DNA of 36,666 nucleotides from Paracoccaceae bacterium (lineage in GTDB: Bacteria > Pseudomonadota > Alphaproteobacteria > Rhodobacterales > Rhodobacteraceae): positions 1 through 36,666 of the forward strand of contig JAHRVG010000051.1 in NCBI GenBank assembly GCA_019090795.1, given 5' to 3'. Position numbers and translations under genes: made by a program. The notes below the pieces were generated by a model. It did not search any database. It was given only the letters and a program-made list of their open reading frames with translations, and was not told the DNA's origin. Shown here in pieces: positions 1 through 7,087 of this stretch (its first letter is position 1; every line of letters begins with the position of its first letter).

Positions 1-225
1 CCGTTGTTTATGCAGATCAATCAACCGCTGCCGATGGGTGTTTTCCTCTGCGGCCATCTCGTCAAACATCCCCGCCGATGCTGGGAACTCGGCCCGCAAC
101 CCCTCTGCATAGCTCGCGTAGATGCGCCCATCTTCTTCCTCCGAAGCAATCGCCAGCGCGATAATCTCCTGTTCCGATAAATCATCAAAACTGCGCTTTG
201 AGGCGCCGTAAAAGCGGGAAAACAT
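1..225 (-). CDS. mbfA: MbfA-like iron exporter, N-terminal part (runs off the left edge)
   Basis: The reading frame opens at an ATG on the minus strand and stays open for 75 codons to the window edge. It begins MFSRFYGASKRSFDDLSEQE, then SEEEDGRIYASYAEGLRAEF, then an EENTH stretch that fits the ExxH iron ligands of a ferritin-like (erythrin/rubrerythrin) four-helix domain. In the MbfA family this domain precedes a VIT1-type membrane domain that exports Fe2+ across the inner membrane and protects against iron and peroxide stress; here that part lies outside the window. The start is supported by an AGGTGA ribosome site 4 bases upstream. The gene diverges from pyrC. Its promoter carries an Irr-type iron control element, which matches the known Irr control of mbfA in other alphaproteobacteria. 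The family call rests on recognition of the N-terminus only. Confidence 0.8.
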   Translation of the reverse strand, partial: MFSRFYGASKRSFDDLSEQEIIALAIASEEEDGRIYASYAEGLRAEFPASAGMFDEMAAEENTHRQRLIDLHKQR

Positions 226-236
226 AGCGTCACCTG

Positions 237-253
237 TTTAGAATTATTCTAAA
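237..253. promoter_or_regulatory. Iron control element (ICE / Irr box)
   Basis: The site reads TTTAGAA-TTA-TTCTAAA, a perfect 7-bp inverted repeat with a 3-base spacer. It matches the Irr-binding ICE consensus TTTAGAAnnnTTCTAAA of alphaproteobacteria. It covers the predicted -10 box of mbfA and ends 12 bases before the mbfA start codon, a position suited to repression by iron-starved Irr. The palindrome is seen directly; the regulator is inferred, since no irr gene lies in the window. Confidence 0.85.
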
Positions 254-275
254 CTATCAATACACCGCCTGTCAG
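246..275 (-). promoter_or_regulatory. Predicted promoter of mbfA
   Basis: On the minus strand a -35-like CTGACA (complement of 270-275) and a -10-like TAGAAT (complement of 246-251) are separated by 18 bases. The -10 box lies inside the ICE palindrome, so bound repressor would block RNA polymerase. The leader would be only about 10-15 bases. Confidence 0.5.
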
Positions 276-345
276 CAGAATGCAATTGCCCGCTTGCCAG
301 TTTGCGCCCGAAAACGTATGCAAAAACCAGCAAAGGAGCATCCCC

Positions 346-1386
346 ATGACCAACACCCTGACCCTTATCCGCCCTGACGATTGGCACCTACACTTGCGCG
401 ACGGGGATATGCTGCGCGGGATTGCACCCGAAACCGCCCGCGATTTTGGTCGCGCGATCATAATGCCCAACCTCGTGCCCCCAGTGGTGACGGCGGCCGA
501 TGCGCGCGGGTACCGCGACCGGATCATGGCGGCGCTACCAACAGATGCCGATTTCAAACCGCTAATGACCCTGTACCTGACCGAAACCACCGATCCAGCG
601 GATGTGGTTGCCGCCCACGCCGAGGGGCTGATTTCGGCGGTAAAACTATATCCCGCCGGGGCCACCACCAATTCGGATTCCGGCGTGCGCGACACCGTTA
701 ACGTGATGCCGGTTCTGGAAGCGATGGCCGATGCAGGTATACCGCTTTGCATTCACGGAGAAGTCACCGACAGCGCCGTCGACATTTTCGACCGCGAGGC
801 AGTTTTCATCAATACCGTTCTCGATCCGTTGCGCAGACGCTTGCCGGAACTCAAGGTGATTTCCGAACACATCACCACCCAAGAAGGCGTCGATTATGTG
901 ATGTCAGCGCGCGAAAATCTGGCCGCGACGATTACCACGCATCACCTGATTATCAACCGCAACCACATTCTGGTTGGCGGGATCAAGCCGCATTATTATT
1001 GTCTGCCCGTGGCCAAGCGCGAACACCATCGCCTTGCCCTGCGGGCCGCAGCGACATCAGGTGATCCGCGTTTTTTTCTGGGAACAGACAGCGCGCCACA
1101 CAGCGATCCCAACAAAGAAAGCGCCTGTGGTTGTGCTGGCGTATTTTCAGCCACCAACACCCTTTCTTGCCTTGCGCATGTGTTCGAGGACGAAGGCGCG
1201 CTGGATATATTAGAGGCTTTCACCTCAAAAAACGGCCCCGCCTATTATGGACTGCCTTTGAATACCACAACAATAACACTGCAAAAACAGGCAAACCCTG
1301 TGCGGTTTCCAGCACATATCGAAACTGGTGAAGGAAAGGTTACGGTTTTCGATCCTGGCTTTCCACTGCACTGGCGAGTCATCTAA
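346..1386 (+). CDS. pyrC: Dihydroorotase, class II (PyrC)
   Basis: The enzyme closes N-carbamoyl-L-aspartate to dihydroorotate, step three of de novo pyrimidine synthesis, in the cytoplasm. The 346-residue protein has the expected length. It shows the metal-binding HLHLRDG (His14, His16), the lysine that becomes carbamylated in [11 protein letters not shown], the histidines of CIHGE and ISEHITT, and the catalytic aspartate of GTDSAPH. The start is set by AAAGGAG at 332-338, 7 bases before ATG 346; an in-frame ATG at 280 has no such site and would add residues foreign to the family. The gene diverges from mbfA and ends at a two-way terminator facing preA, a pyrimidine-degradation gene. Confidence 0.95.
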   Translation: MTNTLTLIRPDDWHLHLRDGDMLRGIAPETARDFGRAIIMPNLVPPVVTAADARGYRDRIMAALPTDADFKPLMTLYLTETTDPADVVAAHAEGLISAVKLYPAGATTNSDSGVRDTVNVMPVLEAMADAGIPLCIHGEVTDSAVDIFDREAVFINTVLDPLRRRLPELKVISEHITTQEGVDYVMSARENLAATITTHHLIINRNHILVGGIKPHYYCLPVAKREHHRLALRAAATSGDPRFFLGTDSAPHSDPNKESACGCAGVFSATNTLSCLAHVFEDEGALDILEAFTSKNGPAYYGLPLNTTTITLQKQANPVRFPAHIETGEGKVTVFDPGFPLHWRVI

Positions 1387-1390
1387 AAGC

Positions 1391-1419
1391 AAAAGCCCCG
1401 CCGGTTTGGCAGGGCTTTT
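1391..1419. terminator. Bidirectional intrinsic terminator between pyrC and preA
   Basis: The arms AAAAGCCC-c-GCC and GGC-a-GGGCTTTT form a GC-rich hairpin with one internal mismatch and a 5-base loop (GGTTT). It is flanked by A-run and T-run on opposite sides, so it can stop transcription from both strands. It fills the gap between the two convergent stop codons. Confidence 0.85.
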
Positions 1420-1424
1420 GAATA

Positions 1425-2729
1425 TTACTGCAAGGTCAGACAGGACGGGTTGTTCGGGTGAGTTGTCCAGTCACCATGTTCCGCAACAACCTCTTTACCC
1501 GTACGCGGATCAACTTCGCCCACCGCCATTTGTTCGAGCGTTATGCAACCCTCGACCGGACAGGTATTGAGGCACATATTACAGGCCACGCACTCCTCGT
1601 CTTTGACGGTGAACACACGATCCTCACTCATGGCAATCGCTTGGTGCGAGGTATCCTCGCAGGCCGCATAGCAGCGCCCGCATTTGATGCATTTGTCCTG
1701 ATCAATCACCGCCTTGGCGATATAGTTCAGGTTCAGGTCTTTCCAATCTGAGGTATTGGGAACCGCACGGCCAACGATCTGATCAACCGAGGTCACGCCT
1801 TTTTCGTCCATCCATTGCGAAAGGCCGGAAATCAGTTCATCCACGATTTTGAAGCCATATGTCATCACCGCCGTGCACACCTGTACATTGCCCGCGCCCA
1901 ATGCCATAAACTCCGCCGCATCACGCCAATTTGTGATGCCGCCAATGCCGGAAATCGGCAGCTTGGCGGTTTCCGCGCTCCGGGCAATTTCCGCCACCAT
2001 ATTCAGGGCAATCGGTTTCACCGCAGGCCCGCAATATCCGCCATGGGCCCCCTTGCCGTCGATGGTGGGTTCCGGGGCAAAAATATCCAGATCAACCGAG
2101 GTAATCGAGTTGATGGTGTTAATCAGGCTAACCGCATCCGCCCCGCCGCGCATCGCGGCCTCGGCTGGTTTGCGGATGTCGGTGATGTTTGGCGTCAGCT
2201 TCACGATCACTGGCATGCGGGTGTATTGTTTGCACCAGCGCGTCACCATTTCGATGTATTCCGGCACTTGCCCGACGGCAGCGCCCATGCCCCGTTCAGC
2301 CATACCATGCGGACACCCGAAATTCAGTTCGATCCCATCCGCGCCGGTTTCCTCAACATGGGGCAGGATCGCGCGCCATGCGTCTTCTTCGCACGGCACC
2401 ATCAGCGAGACAATCATGGCCCGATCCGGATAATCCCGCTTAACCGCCTTGATTTCCCGCAAGTTGGTTTCTAGTGGTCGATCCGTGATCAGCTCAAGAT
2501 TATTTAACCCTAGCAAGCGGCGATCCGCGCCCCAGATTGCCCCGTAACGCGGGCCGTTGATGTTGACGATTGGTGGCCCTTCGGACCCCAGCGTTTTCCA
2601 CACCACGCCGCCCCATCCGGCCTCAAATGCGCGGCGCACGTTGTATTCCTTATCCGTAGGCGGGGCCGATGCCAGCCAGAACGGGTTGGGGGATTTGATG
2701 CCGATAAAGTTGCTTTTCAGGTCTGCCAT
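1425..2729 (-). CDS. preA: NAD-dependent dihydropyrimidine dehydrogenase, subunit PreA
   Basis: This is the FMN/Fe-S catalytic subunit that, with PreT, reduces uracil and thymine to dihydrouracil and dihydrothymine using NADH, the first step of reductive pyrimidine breakdown. The 434-residue protein has a dihydroorotate-dehydrogenase-like barrel (about residues 1-330) with the active-site cysteine in NFGCPHGMAERGMG. A C-terminal ferredoxin domain follows with two 4Fe-4S motifs, CIKCGRCYAAC and CVACNMCLNTCPVEGC. An AGGAG site precedes the ATG. The gene lies 17 bases after preT, clearly in the same operon. The usual next enzymes, dihydropyrimidinase and beta-ureidopropionase, are not in the window. 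Confidence 0.95.
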   Translation of the reverse strand: MADLKSNFIGIKSPNPFWLASAPPTDKEYNVRRAFEAGWGGVVWKTLGSEGPPIVNINGPRYGAIWGADRRLLGLNNLELITDRPLETNLREIKAVKRDYPDRAMIVSLMVPCEEDAWRAILPHVEETGADGIELNFGCPHGMAERGMGAAVGQVPEYIEMVTRWCKQYTRMPVIVKLTPNITDIRKPAEAAMRGGADAVSLINTINSITSVDLDIFAPEPTIDGKGAHGGYCGPAVKPIALNMVAEIARSAETAKLPISGIGGITNWRDAAEFMALGAGNVQVCTAVMTYGFKIVDELISGLSQWMDEKGVTSVDQIVGRAVPNTSDWKDLNLNYIAKAVIDQDKCIKCGRCYAACEDTSHQAIAMSEDRVFTVKDEECVACNMCLNTCPVEGCITLEQMAVGEVDPRTGKEVVAEHGDWTTHPNNPSCLTLQ

Positions 2730-2746
2730 TGGTCTAACTCCTCTGC

Positions 2747-4069
2747 TCAGCGGCTTAGGCTGGCGTGAATATCAAGTGCTGCATCGCGGCCCTCAGCCAC
2801 GGCGGTAACTGTCAGGTCGTCACCACCGGATGCGCAATCGCCCCCGGCCCAGACACCTTTGACAGAGGTCGCGCCCGTGTCACTGACCGCGATTTTACCG
2901 CCCTCGATCATTAGCCCCTCAGGCACATTCAACAAGGTTTGGCCAATCGCCTTGAACACCTGATCCGCCGCAATACTAAAGGTCTCGCCGGTCTGCTCCA
3001 ACTTGCCATCCACGGTTTGAGTATAGCCAAATTCGACCCCCGCAACAGAACCGTTTCCAGTGACCCGCAACGGTGCCGCATTGTAGATCAGATGCACCCC
3101 TTTAGAGGTCGCCAACTCCTGTTCAAACTCCGAGGCGCTCATGTTTTCCTTACCGCGCCGGTAAACCATGCTCACCTCTTGCGCGCCCAACAGCTTGGCC
3201 TGCACAGCCGCATCAACCGCCGTCATACCACCGCCAATCACCACAACCCGCCGCCCGATGGGCAATTTCGAGAGGTCATCCGCTTGCCGCAAATCGGCAA
3301 TGAAGGAAACCGCGTCCGTCACGTTATCCTTATCCTCCCCCTCTGCGCGCAGGGAATTCACCCCCCCAAGGCCAATTCCCAGAAACACCGCATCGTGGCG
3401 CGCTTGCAGATCAGCCAGTTCCGCACTGGCACCGCATTGCATGGTTATGCCGCCAATCGACAGCAACCACTCAACCTCAGCTTGGGCAAAATTATCGGTC
3501 GATTTATAGCTGGCAATTCCATACTCATTCAAACCACCCGCTTTGGGCCGCGTATCATAAACCGTCACGCCATGCCCCAGCATTGCCAGACGGTGGGCAC
3601 AAGATAGCCCCGCAGGCCCCGCCCCAAGGACGGCCACCGTCTTACCCGTACTTGCTGCACGGGTGAAAGGGTGCTCCCCCTTAACCACGAGCTTATCCGT
3701 CGCATAGCGCTGCAACTCGCCAATCCTGACCGGCTTGCCCTCAGCTGTTTCGCGCACACAAACCTCTTCGCAGAGCGTTTCCGTGGGGCAAACCCGTGCA
3801 CACATGCCCCCCAAAATATTCTGGCTGAAAATGGTTTTGGCTGCCGCTTCAGGCGTGCCAGTGGTGATCTGTCGAATAAACAACGGGATGTCGATTTCCG
3901 TCGGGCAGGCTGTGGTGCAGGGTGCATCATAGCAGAAATAACAACGATCCGCCGCGACTTGTGCCTCGTGATCATCAAGGGGCCCGTGCAGGTCAGAAAA
4001 GTTATCCGCCAACTGCTGTGGCGAAACCCGGTTTGCGACAATGCCGTTTGTGGCGGACGAGTGAGTCAT
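2747..4069 (-). CDS. preT: Dihydropyrimidine dehydrogenase, subunit PreT
   Basis: This NADH-oxidising flavoprotein passes electrons to PreA. The 440-residue protein has an N-terminal cysteine-rich 4Fe-4S domain (CYFCYDAPCTTACP and CARVCPTETLCEEVC). An FAD Rossmann motif (VLGAGPAGLSCAHRL) and an NAD(P) motif (VVVIGGGMTAVDAAVQA) follow, as in glutamate synthase small-subunit relatives. A clear AGGAGG site precedes the ATG. It is the first gene of the preT-preA operon. The 80 bases upstream hold an 18-bp palindrome that resembles a RutR operator. Confidence 0.93.
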   Translation of the reverse strand: MTHSSATNGIVANRVSPQQLADNFSDLHGPLDDHEAQVAADRCYFCYDAPCTTACPTEIDIPLFIRQITTGTPEAAAKTIFSQNILGGMCARVCPTETLCEEVCVRETAEGKPVRIGELQRYATDKLVVKGEHPFTRAASTGKTVAVLGAGPAGLSCAHRLAMLGHGVTVYDTRPKAGGLNEYGIASYKSTDNFAQAEVEWLLSIGGITMQCGASAELADLQARHDAVFLGIGLGGVNSLRAEGEDKDNVTDAVSFIADLRQADDLSKLPIGRRVVVIGGGMTAVDAAVQAKLLGAQEVSMVYRRGKENMSASEFEQELATSKGVHLIYNAAPLRVTGNGSVAGVEFGYTQTVDGKLEQTGETFSIAADQVFKAIGQTLLNVPEGLMIEGGKIAVSDTGATSVKGVWAGGDCASGGDDLTVTAVAEGRDAALDIHASLSR

Positions 4070-4119
4070 CAGACCCTCCTGTTGGCTGCAATTTTTCCAA
4101 ACATGCCACAGGTGGTTTT

Positions 4120-4137
4120 ATTTATCAATTGGTAAAT
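4120..4137. promoter_or_regulatory. Palindrome upstream of preTA, RutR-like operator candidate
   Basis: The minus strand reads TTTACCA-AT-TGATAAA (4136-4121), flanked by one more complementary pair. The 18-bp palindrome has a single mismatched pair. The layout of 7+2+7 with CCA..TG at the centre resembles the E. coli RutR site TTGACCAnnTGGTCAA, with 11 of 14 defined positions shared by my count. It lies about 50 bases before the preT start. Control by a RutR-type TetR regulator is inferred; no such regulator is in the window. Confidence 0.5.
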
Positions 4138-4149
4138 TTTGCAATCAAG

Positions 4150-4932
4150 TCAAATATCCAACTCGACCCAGATCGGAATATGGTCCGACGGTTTTTCTCG
4201 GCCCCTAACCTCACGGTCGGTCTGGCAATCCACAAGCAGGTCGCCACATTGGGGAGTCAGCAGGAAATGGTCGATACGAATACCGTGGTTCTTGCGCCAA
4301 GCCCCCGCTTGATAATCCCAGAAGGTGTAGTTCATCGGAGCGGCATTGCAGGCGCGGAATGCTTCGGTAAAACCCAGATTCACAATCCGGTGAAAGGCAT
4401 CACGGGATTGTGGCAGGAACAACGCATCCTTTTCCCAAGGTTTTGTATCCCAGCAATCCTCTGGCTGCGGAATGACGTTGTAATCCCCTGCCATAAGTGC
4501 AGGTTCCTCTGCCGCCATCAACTCTGCCGCCCGCAGGTGTAAGCGCTGCATCCACGCCAGCTTATAGTCGTATTTCGGCCCCGGAACCGGATTACCGTTT
4601 GGCAGATACAAGCCGCAAACCCGCACCGCCCCCTTGTCGCCAATCACTGTCGCTTCAATCCAGCGGGCTTGTTCGTCGCTATCATCCCCAGGCAGGCCAC
4701 GGGAGACATCCTCCAGCGGCAAACGAGACAGTATTGCAACACCGTTGAATCCCTTTTGCCCATGGGTTTCAACAGCATAACCCAAATCCTCAATCGCCTC
4801 GCGCGGAAAATTATCATCCACAGACTTGATTTCCTGCAACAAGGCAACGTCGGGTCTGGATTCCTCCAACCATTGCAAAAGGGCGGGCAGACGGGCTTTG
4901 ATGCCGTTGATGTTAAAGCTGGCTATTTTCAT
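4150..4932 (-). CDS. xth: Exodeoxyribonuclease III (AP endonuclease)
   Basis: A 260-residue EEP-fold nuclease that cuts at abasic sites and trims 3' ends in base excision repair. Visible family motifs in order: MKIASFNINGIKARL, the metal-binding glutamate in LLQEIKS, GLYLPNGNP, the catalytic MAGDYNVIP, RIDHFLLTPQ and the terminal SDHIPIWVELDI. The start at 4932 gives the usual MKIASFN N-terminus; the frame runs 54 codons further upstream, but that stretch has no family similarity. The ribosome site is weak (GGTGG region). It is read in the same direction as preT-preA, with 80 bases between, and is probably a separate unit. Confidence 0.93.
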   Translation of the reverse strand: MKIASFNINGIKARLPALLQWLEESRPDVALLQEIKSVDDNFPREAIEDLGYAVETHGQKGFNGVAILSRLPLEDVSRGLPGDDSDEQARWIEATVIGDKGAVRVCGLYLPNGNPVPGPKYDYKLAWMQRLHLRAAELMAAEEPALMAGDYNVIPQPEDCWDTKPWEKDALFLPQSRDAFHRIVNLGFTEAFRACNAAPMNYTFWDYQAGAWRKNHGIRIDHFLLTPQCGDLLVDCQTDREVRGREKPSDHIPIWVELDI

Positions 4933-5325
4933 CCCACCGACCCTAATGACTTGCCCCAAAAGGCGCAAGCAATACCAAAAAATCTCCGGTAATTCTTCAG
5001 TGGGACAACCCTCGCGCAGCGACCCGCAACAAACCAAGGGAATTAAAAATTCATGCGGATTTGGCGGGAGCACCCCCTGCGCAAACAGCTTCACCTCGCA
5101 TCAGCAATACGCTGGCAGGGAAACCTGTAACAGTTGTTAAGAAAGGCGGGCCCGCCGCTTCGGTTGTTCATGCCGAACAGGGATTTTACCCCTGCACCTC
5201 ATCGATCTTGGTGTTTGGCCGGTTTTGAAGGGTTTGATAGACCACCCAGAACCGTGAACCACATTATTGACGTCCAGGTTGGTATAGCTCAAAGCCCCAT
5301 AAGATCACGTTAAGCTTGCGTGCGC
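4933..5325. other. Gene-free interval with a chain of small hairpins
   Basis: No credible gene lies in these 393 bases, and I could not fold a tRNA. Four adjacent inverted repeats occur in under 80 bases: CAGG-GAAA-CCTG (5116-5127), TAACA-GT-TGTTA (5128-5139), the perfect palindrome GGCGGGCCCGCC (5145-5156), and TGTTC-ATGCC-GAACA (5165-5179). CAGGG-7-CCCTG (5178-5194) runs on from the last. A nested pair follows (GGTT/AACC around GGGT/ACCC, 5221-5253). This could be a structured RNA, a palindromic element or the scar of a lost mobile element; the sequence alone does not decide. Confidence 0.4.
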
Positions 5326-5658
5326 TTACATTGAAAAGCTTGTGCCGCAGCCACAAGAACTGCTGGCATTCGGGTTTTCAATCACAAACCGCGCGCCGAT
5401 CAACTCGTCGGAAAAATCAATCACTGCATTTGCCAGAAACGGTAGTGACACTTGATCAACCAGCACTTTTTGCCCATTTTTTTCCAACACCAGATCGTCG
5501 TCAACTACCACATCCAGTTTGATCTCGTATTGAAAGCCGGAACAACCGCCGCCCTCGACCGCCACGCGCAACCCCTGAGGGGTATCCGCACCGTCATTGA
5601 TTTCAGCAAGCCGTGCAAAGGCGCGGTCGGTTACTTTGGGGGGGAGGGACAGGTCCAT
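5326..5658 (-). CDS. erpA: A-type iron-sulfur carrier, ErpA/IscA family
   Basis: The 110-residue protein carries Fe-S clusters from the assembly scaffold to apo-enzymes. It has the three conserved A-type cysteines: one in GGGCSGFQYEI and two in the terminal SSCGCGTSFSM. The start MDLSLPPKVTDRAF fits the family; the upstream in-frame codons overlap the dgt side and are not conserved in character. It diverges from dgt, with 88 bases between the two starts. ErpA is preferred over IscA because no isc or suf genes adjoin and this erpA-dgt pairing is common in Rhodobacterales, but the two are hard to tell apart by eye. Confidence 0.85.
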   Translation of the reverse strand: MDLSLPPKVTDRAFARLAEINDGADTPQGLRVAVEGGGCSGFQYEIKLDVVVDDDLVLEKNGQKVLVDQVSLPFLANAVIDFSDELIGARFVIENPNASSSCGCGTSFSM

Positions 5659-5746
5659 CTTTAAGGTGCCGCCGAATTGTTCTAAGGTTGGGTTAAATAT
5701 AGGTCGGGCATACCGGATCGACAAGGCAAATGACAAAGGCAACCAC

Positions 5747-6898
5747 ATGCAAGCACCCTACGCCTGTAATCCAACAGAGACACGCGGACGACTGTTTGAG
5801 GAGGAAGAGAGCGCACATCGCTCGGTTTTTCAGCGCGACCGCGACCGGATTATCCACGCATCCGCCTTTCGCCGCCTGAAACACAAGACGCAAGTGTTTG
5901 TGGAACACGAGGGCGATCACTTCCGCACTCGCCTGACCCACACAATTGAGGTGGCGCAGGTGGCGCGAACTATTTCCGGCGTTCTGAGATTGAATTCAGA
6001 ACTGACCGAGGCCATTGCGCTGGCCCATGATCTGGGCCACACGCCTTTTGGTCACACCGGAGAGGACGCGCTGAACGCCTGCATGGCACCTTTTGGCGGA
6101 TTTGATCACAATGCCCAAGCGGTGAAAATTGTTACCTTTGTAGAGCGGCATTACGCTGATTTCAACGGATTGAACCTGACATGGGAAACACTGGAAGGCA
6201 TTGCCAAACATAACGGTCCGGTAACAGGTAACATACCGAAAGCATTGCAAGAATACACGGAACAACATGATCTGGAACTGCACACATACGCAAGCGCCGA
6301 GGCCCAGGTCGCCGCAATCTCCGACGATATCGCCTATAACAACCACGATCTGGATGACGGCCTGCGCGCGGGCCTATTTACCGAGGCGCAGATCCGCGAA
6401 CTGCCGATCATTGGCGACTGTTATGACGCGGTCGAGGCGCGCTATCCTGATCTGACAGGCCCGCGCCACACACACGAGGCCCTGCGCCGCGTTTTCGGCA
6501 TTATGGTCGAGGATGTTTTAAGCGAAAGCCAAAGACTGATCGCCGACTTAAACCCGCAAACCGTGGCTGATGTGCGTGGCGCAAATGCGCAGGTGGTCCA
6601 GTTTTCGCAAGCGATGTTTGACGACCTCAAGGTGATCCGTGCCTTCTTTTTCAAACACATGTACCGCCACTGGAAGGTCCGCCGGATGCGGCGCAAAGCC
6701 GCGCTTATTGTGACCGAGATGTTCGAGATATTCATGGATGATCCGGGAATGTTGCCCGATGATGGCTGGCAAAAATGGGCCTTGAACGGGGATGAAGCGC
6801 AAAAAGCACAGGTTATTTCCGATTATATCGCAGGCATGACTGATCGCTATGCCTTGCAGGAATATCAAAAACTGACCGACCCGATGTCGATAAGATAG
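5747..6898 (+). CDS. dgt: Deoxyguanosinetriphosphate triphosphohydrolase-like protein
   Basis: An HD-domain enzyme expected to split dNTPs such as dGTP into the deoxynucleoside and triphosphate. The 383-residue length fits the shorter type found in alphaproteobacteria. Motifs: RDRDRIIHASAFRRLKHKTQ, then RTRLTHTIEVAQVART, and the metal-binding HD motif in ALAHDLGHTPFGHTGEDAL. The start at 5747 (MQAPYACNPTETRGRLF) follows an AAAGG site; the frame is open for 50 codons upstream, but these overlap erpA on the other strand. The gene leads a same-direction block with argS, 189 bases downstream. Confidence 0.9.
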   Translation: MQAPYACNPTETRGRLFEEEESAHRSVFQRDRDRIIHASAFRRLKHKTQVFVEHEGDHFRTRLTHTIEVAQVARTISGVLRLNSELTEAIALAHDLGHTPFGHTGEDALNACMAPFGGFDHNAQAVKIVTFVERHYADFNGLNLTWETLEGIAKHNGPVTGNIPKALQEYTEQHDLELHTYASAEAQVAAISDDIAYNNHDLDDGLRAGLFTEAQIRELPIIGDCYDAVEARYPDLTGPRHTHEALRRVFGIMVEDVLSESQRLIADLNPQTVADVRGANAQVVQFSQAMFDDLKVIRAFFFKHMYRHWKVRRMRRKAALIVTEMFEIFMDDPGMLPDDGWQKWALNGDEAQKAQVISDYIAGMTDRYALQEYQKLTDPMSIR

Positions 6899-7002
6899 GT
6901 GGCAGATAATCCGACCGGCAACCCCGCTTTGCCCCTTTGGCTGCAGGCGTAAGTGCAGAATGTAGAAAATCGCTGCCACGGACTGGCTTATATTTACTAA
7001 AT

Positions 7003-7035
7003 GGTGAAGCTGCTTTGGGGTTTTACCACTTCACC
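7003..7035 (+). other. Inverted repeat in the argS leader
   Basis: GGTGAAG (7003-7009) and CTTCACC (7029-7035) form a perfect 7-bp stem around a 19-base loop that contains CTTTGGGGTTTT. It ends 52 bases before the argS start codon. It may be a leader hairpin or a weak terminator of dgt; no T-run follows. Confidence 0.3.
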
Positions 7036-7087
7036 CTAAGCGATGCCCGTGTTATTTGCGCAGCCAAACCTTACCCGTGGAAGCGTC

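Noticed and set aside
1815-2474. 219-codon plus-strand frame opposite preA
   Set aside because: Antisense shadow of a clearly functional enzyme, with unnatural composition and no recognisable motif.
4933-5325. tRNA or other known RNA gene in the gene-free interval
   Set aside because: No T-arm consensus, acceptor pairing or anticodon arm could be found, and no signature of SRP RNA, tmRNA, RNase P RNA or 6S RNA was seen.
5670-5686. ICE-like sequence CGCCGAA-TTG-TTCTAAG upstream of erpA
   Set aside because: Only the right half (TTCTAA) and GAA match; 9 of 14 positions is too weak to claim an Irr site, though iron control of erpA would be sensible.
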